Assembly: GCA_900318615.1 (NCBI GenBank)
Contig: ONLK01000001.1
Span: 47,470 to 111,469 of the forward strand
From: an uncultured Eubacteriales bacterium
GTDB lineage: Bacteria > Bacillota > Clostridia > Lachnospirales > Lachnospiraceae
DNA length: 64,000 bases
Reading direction: 5' to 3'
Of the stretch, positions 60,243-64,000 are shown piece after piece (within the stretch, counting starts at the first letter, position 1; each line of letters begins with the position of its first letter). The position numbers and the translations under genes are program-made. The notes under the pieces were generated by a model that worked only from the letters and a program-made list of their open reading frames with translations, did not search any database and had not been told where the DNA came from.

Positions 60243-61508
60243 TCACAGTCCCAGCTCGGAGGGCTGGGAAATTTTTCCCGTCACGGCGGAGGAAGCGGCG
60301 ACTGCCGGATCCGCCAGGTAAACTTCCGATTCTACATGTCCCATACGGCCGACAAAATTCCGGTTGGTGGTAGAAACACAGCGCTCTTTCGCAGCCAGGA
60401 TTCCCATGTATCCGCCCAGGCACGGTCCGCAGGTCGGCGTGGAAACAACGGCTCCCGCCTCAATAAAGGTCTCAATCAGGCCTTCCCGGAGAGCCTGAAG
60501 ATAAATGTGCTCTGTGGCGGGAATGATGATGCAGCGAAGATTTTTCTTTACCCTGCGCCCCTTCAGAATGGCAGCTGCCTGACGCAGATCCTGGATACGG
60601 CCGTTGGTGCAGGAGCCGATCACAACCTGATCAATCGGAATATCCCCTATTTCGTCGAATGTCTTTGTGTTTTCCGGCAGATGGGGAAAAGCAACCGTAT
60701 GCTTCAGCGTGGAAAGATCAATCGTGACCTCCCGTTCATAGACAGCATCCTCATCGGCTTCATAAGCCTTCCATTCTCCGGCACCGTGCTCTTTCATATA
60801 AGCAATGGTCTGTTCGTCCACCGGGAAAATTCCGTTTTTTCCTCCGGCTTCGATGGCCATGTTGGAGATGGTCAGCCGGTCATCCATCGTCAGATACTGA
60901 ATGCCGTCCCCCGCAAATTCCAGCGATTTGTAGAGTGCGCCATCCACCCCGATCTCGCCGATCAAATGTAGAATCACATCCTTCCCGCTTATCCATTTAT
61001 CCGGTTTGCCCGTAATAGTAACACGGATAGCCGCCGGTACCTTGAACCATGCCTTCCCGGTTATCATTCCTGCTGCCATGTCCGTGCTGCCGACCCCCGT
61101 TGAGAAAGCTCCCAGCGCTCCGTAGGTGCAGGTATGAGAATCTGCGCCGATAATCACATCTCCGGCTTTCGCCAGACCTTTTTCCGGGATCAGCGCATGC
61201 TCGATTCCCATCTGCCCTGCATCGTAATAGTTGGTTATATCGTTTCTTACCGCAAAATCACGGCAGGTTTTGCAGTTTTCAGCGGACTTTATATCTTTAT
61301 TCGGAATAAAATGATCCATCACCAGGGCGATTTTATCCTTGTCAAAAACTTCTTTTTTCTTAAACTTTCCCAGTTCATGAATAGCTACGGATGCGGTAAT
61401 ATCGTTTCCGAGTACCAGATCCAGTTTTGCCTCAATCAGCTGTCCGGCTTCTACTTTATCCAGTCCGGCAGCGGCGGCAAGAATCTTCTGAGACATTGTC
61501 ATGCCCAT
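60243..61508 (-). CDS. leuC: 3-isopropylmalate dehydratase large subunit
   Basis: Aconitase-family 4Fe-4S enzyme of leucine synthesis. The start is the ATG at 61508, with GAGGAGG 7 nt upstream; the open frame extends to 61577. The 421 residues include [30 protein letters not shown] with a cluster Cys, and CGPCLGG with the others. It is preceded by a terminator hairpin after ilvC, so expression may depend on read-through. Confidence 0.94.
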   Translation of the reverse strand: MGMTMSQKILAAAAGLDKVEAGQLIEAKLDLVLGNDITASVAIHELGKFKKKEVFDKDKIALVMDHFIPNKDIKSAENCKTCRDFAVRNDITNYYDAGQMGIEHALIPEKGLAKAGDVIIGADSHTCTYGALGAFSTGVGSTDMAAGMITGKAWFKVPAAIRVTITGKPDKWISGKDVILHLIGEIGVDGALYKSLEFAGDGIQYLTMDDRLTISNMAIEAGGKNGIFPVDEQTIAYMKEHGAGEWKAYEADEDAVYEREVTIDLSTLKHTVAFPHLPENTKTFDEIGDIPIDQVVIGSCTNGRIQDLRQAAAILKGRRVKKNLRCIIIPATEHIYLQALREGLIETFIEAGAVVSTPTCGPCLGGYMGILAAKERCVSTTNRNFVGRMGHVESEVYLADPAVAASSAVTGKISQPSELGL

Positions 61509-61540
61509 GATAACTCCTCCTCGTCCCATCAATCGTAAGC

Positions 61541-61569
61541 AAAAGGCCCGGACCCTTTCGGTCCGGGCC
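61541..61569 (-). terminator. Terminator or attenuator between ilvC and leuC
   Basis: A perfect 10-bp stem GGCCCGGACC/GGTCCGGGCC (61545-61554 with 61560-61569), a 5-nt loop and TTTT on the minus strand. It lies 40 nt after the ilvC stop and 33 nt before the leuC start. Confidence 0.85.
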
Positions 61570-61608
61570 CCTTCCAATCACCCGTCTGTACGGTTTGACA
61601 GCGCATCA

Positions 61609-62652
<1,044 letters not shown>

Positions 62653-62767
62653 CTAATACCTGTCCTTCCAAAAAGAGTTTTTTTCCGGGAGGGACATCAT
62701 TTGCGTTCCATCCGGAAAACGAGAGGAATATTTCGTAAGAAGTATTCCGTTTATTACCTTTTATGTC

Positions 62768-62796
62768 GTTTTATCACTTATGTGCAAAAATATCAA
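62768..62796 (-). promoter_or_regulatory. Candidate promoter for ilvC
   Basis: Minus-strand TTGATA (62796-62791), a 17-nt spacer and TAAAAC (62773-62768). It would leave a leader of about 110 nt that holds a small GGAATA/TATTCC hairpin; I saw no T-box motif. Confidence 0.5.
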
Positions 62797-62868
62797 CGCA
62801 TTTTTTGTGAGAATAACGTGAACATCGTATTTTCTGTCACTTCCGGCACATTCTTCCTGAACCGCCGT

Positions 62869-63363
62869 CTACAGATACCGGACGTCCTCGCTTCCGCGGC
62901 TAAGCCCGGTGATGCCGGTGCGCGCCAGCTCCAGAATCTCATAATTGGACATCAGTTTCAGGAAAGCATCCAGTTTGGACGCGCCTCCCGTCAGCTCGAT
63001 AATCAGTGAGTCCGGGCTCACATCCACAATATTGCCGCGGAAAATGCTGGCGGTCGTAAGGACGCTCTGCCGGTCGGCTTCATCCACACGAATTTTTACC
63101 AGTACCAGCTCACGGCTCACGGAGGTTTCCGGATTCAAAACCTTAATGTCCACAACGTCAATCAGCTTTGCCAGCTGTTTGCGAATCTGGTCAAGGATCC
63201 GCTCATCCCCCTCGGCTACAACCGTCATTCTGGAGTATCTCGGATCCGCGGTTTCGCCTACGGTAAGGCTGCTGATATTGTAGCCGCGGCGGCTGAAAAG
63301 TCCCGCCACGCGGCTCAGGACACCTGATGTGTTGTCCACGAGAAGTGAAAATACCTGTCTCAT
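62869..63363 (-). CDS. ilvN: Acetolactate synthase small (regulatory) subunit
   Basis: A 164-residue ACT-domain subunit controlling acetolactate synthase by valine. VFSLLVDNTSGVLSRVAGLFSRRGYNI is diagnostic, and the C-terminal IlvN/IlvH domain is complete. No large-subunit ilvB gene is adjacent: the upstream neighbour is a cell-wall amidase with its own terminator, so this ilvN is an orphan within the window. Confidence 0.95.
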   Translation of the reverse strand: MRQVFSLLVDNTSGVLSRVAGLFSRRGYNISSLTVGETADPRYSRMTVVAEGDERILDQIRKQLAKLIDVVDIKVLNPETSVSRELVLVKIRVDEADRQSVLTTASIFRGNIVDVSPDSLIIELTGGASKLDAFLKLMSNYEILELARTGITGLSRGSEDVRYL

Positions 63364-63440
63364 CTTAACCCTTCCTGTCTTTACCTTTTCAAATATGGTT
63401 GTCAGTATCTTCGGATGTGACGAAAAATGATCCGTTTCGT

Positions 63441-63473
63441 AAAAAAGCAGCTGCAGTTCTCCTGCAGCTGCTT
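63441..63473 (-). terminator. Terminator after the amidase gene
   Basis: A perfect 12-bp stem AAGCAGCTGCAG/CTGCAGCTGCTT (63445-63456 with 63462-63473) with TTTTTT on the minus strand. It begins 48 nt after the amidase stop. Confidence 0.9.
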
Positions 63474-63520
63474 CTGATCATTTTAGCAATCCGCCCGGAT
63501 TCTGTCAATCCTTTCGCGGT

Positions 63521-64000
63521 TCATGAACCATAAGCGGCAATAAGATAGTTGGCCACGATCTGCGCCATCTGATCTTTATGCTTGAAATAGAAATTCATAT
63601 CATCTTTATCGTCGATGAAGGCGGTTTCCATCAGGGAATAATTAGCTCCGGTCCGTGCGCATGCAGTGCCTACCGACAGTCCGTTGCTGACACACGGATA
63701 TCCGCACCAGTACGCAAACCCCAGATTTCGGATGGCCGTTGCTATTTTGTGCTCCATCGCAACACTTTTACCGCAGGTATTGTTGTAATAAAAGCCGACC
63801 CCCTTATATCTGCCGTCGCCTTTTACATCCTTGTTCGCATAACCGGTGGCATTAAAATGAATTTCAAGTACATACGCATAGCGGGACAGATCGCCAAGAT
63901 AGGGATTTGACCGGAACGCATTTTTCAGTGTTTCTGCACTTACCGCATACTGATTGCTTATTCCTGCCGCCTTCTTCGCCAGTTTGATCTGTTCGTAAAT
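63521..64000 (-). CDS. N-acetylmuramoyl-L-alanine amidase, C-terminal part (5' end outside window)
   Basis: The visible 159 residues carry the Amidase_3 fold: an EIHFNATGYA segment matching the zinc-binding His region, and LMETAFIDDKDDM matching the catalytic Glu region. It cleaves the amide between MurNAc and the stem peptide. The frame is open to the right edge, so signal peptide and any wall-binding repeats lie beyond it. Confidence 0.78.
   Translation of the reverse strand: MYEQIKLAKKAAGISNQYAVSAETLKNAFRSNPYLGDLSRYAYVLEIHFNATGYANKDVKGDGRYKGVGFYYNNTCGKSVAMEHKIATAIRNLGFAYWCGYPCVSNGLSVGTACARTGANYSLMETAFIDDKDDMNFYFKHKDQMAQIVANYLIAAYGS

Noticed and set aside
63364..63520. Possible T-box for branched-chain amino acids before ilvN
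   Set aside because: No GGTGGNACCGCG-type sequence on the minus strand and no specifier-like stem found.

Overview
The window looks like core chromosome from an acetogenic, low-to-mid-GC Firmicute, most likely a member of the Lachnospiraceae (Clostridia). The pointers are Wood-Ljungdahl methyl-branch genes, the Clostridia-type gene orders ylxM-ffh-rpsP-khpA-rimM-trmD-rplS and DUF177-rpmF-plsX-acpP-rnc-smc-ftsY, a pta/ackA pair, and an LtaS-type enzyme typical of monoderms. Nearly every gene lies on the minus strand, so transcription runs from high to low coordinates. The plus-strand exceptions are tmcAL, one tRNA-Leu, a small membrane protein and a DUF1292 protein. I saw no insertion sequences, prophage, CRISPR array or rRNA.

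Layout. 1-9081: an apparent operon read leftward from a perfect consensus promoter near 9125-9153. It encodes an ABC importer (binding protein, permease, ATPase), then metF, acsD, acsC, acsE and a corrinoid-protein reactivase cut by the left edge. 9190-12686: DUF512 radical-SAM protein, der, plsY. 12792-15540: prs, pgeF, yraN. 15544-22786: the ylxM/ffh/ribosome-maturation cluster, two signal peptidase paralogues flanking rbgA, and rnhB. 22894-31879: ilvA, ftsY, smc, rnc, acpP, plsX, rpmF, DUF177. 32070-35861: ackA, pta and divergent tmcAL. 35866-42215: DUF711, ACT protein, WalJ-like hydrolase, coaE, polA, a zinc-finger anti-sigma-like protein. 42334-50361: tRNA-Leu(CAA), lysA, an LTA-synthase-family enzyme, a rhomboid-like protein, aroC, a lactonase-fold protein and an RluA-type pseudouridine synthase. 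50451-59541: small proteins, a GH13 homologue, xth, a UvrD-type helicase, gltX, ftsW. 59736-63363: ilvN, ilvC, leuC, leuD. 63521 to the right edge: the C-terminus of a cell-wall amidase.

How the genes work together. MetF and AcsE/AcsCD carry methyl-THF to the corrinoid protein, and the RACo-type protein would keep that protein reduced. Pta and AckA turn acetyl-CoA into acetate and ATP. The CO dehydrogenase/acetyl-CoA synthase subunits and the formate-THF enzymes are not in this window.

Three proteins keep a recognisable enzyme fold but have lost catalytic residues: a signal peptidase with Ser to Gly and Lys to Arg, a GH13 isoamylase homologue with nucleophile Asp to Met and acid/base Glu to Ala, and a rhomboid-like protein without a Ser-His pair. 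These, and the importer joined to the Wood-Ljungdahl genes, are the most unusual observations. No gap between genes exceeds 300 bases.
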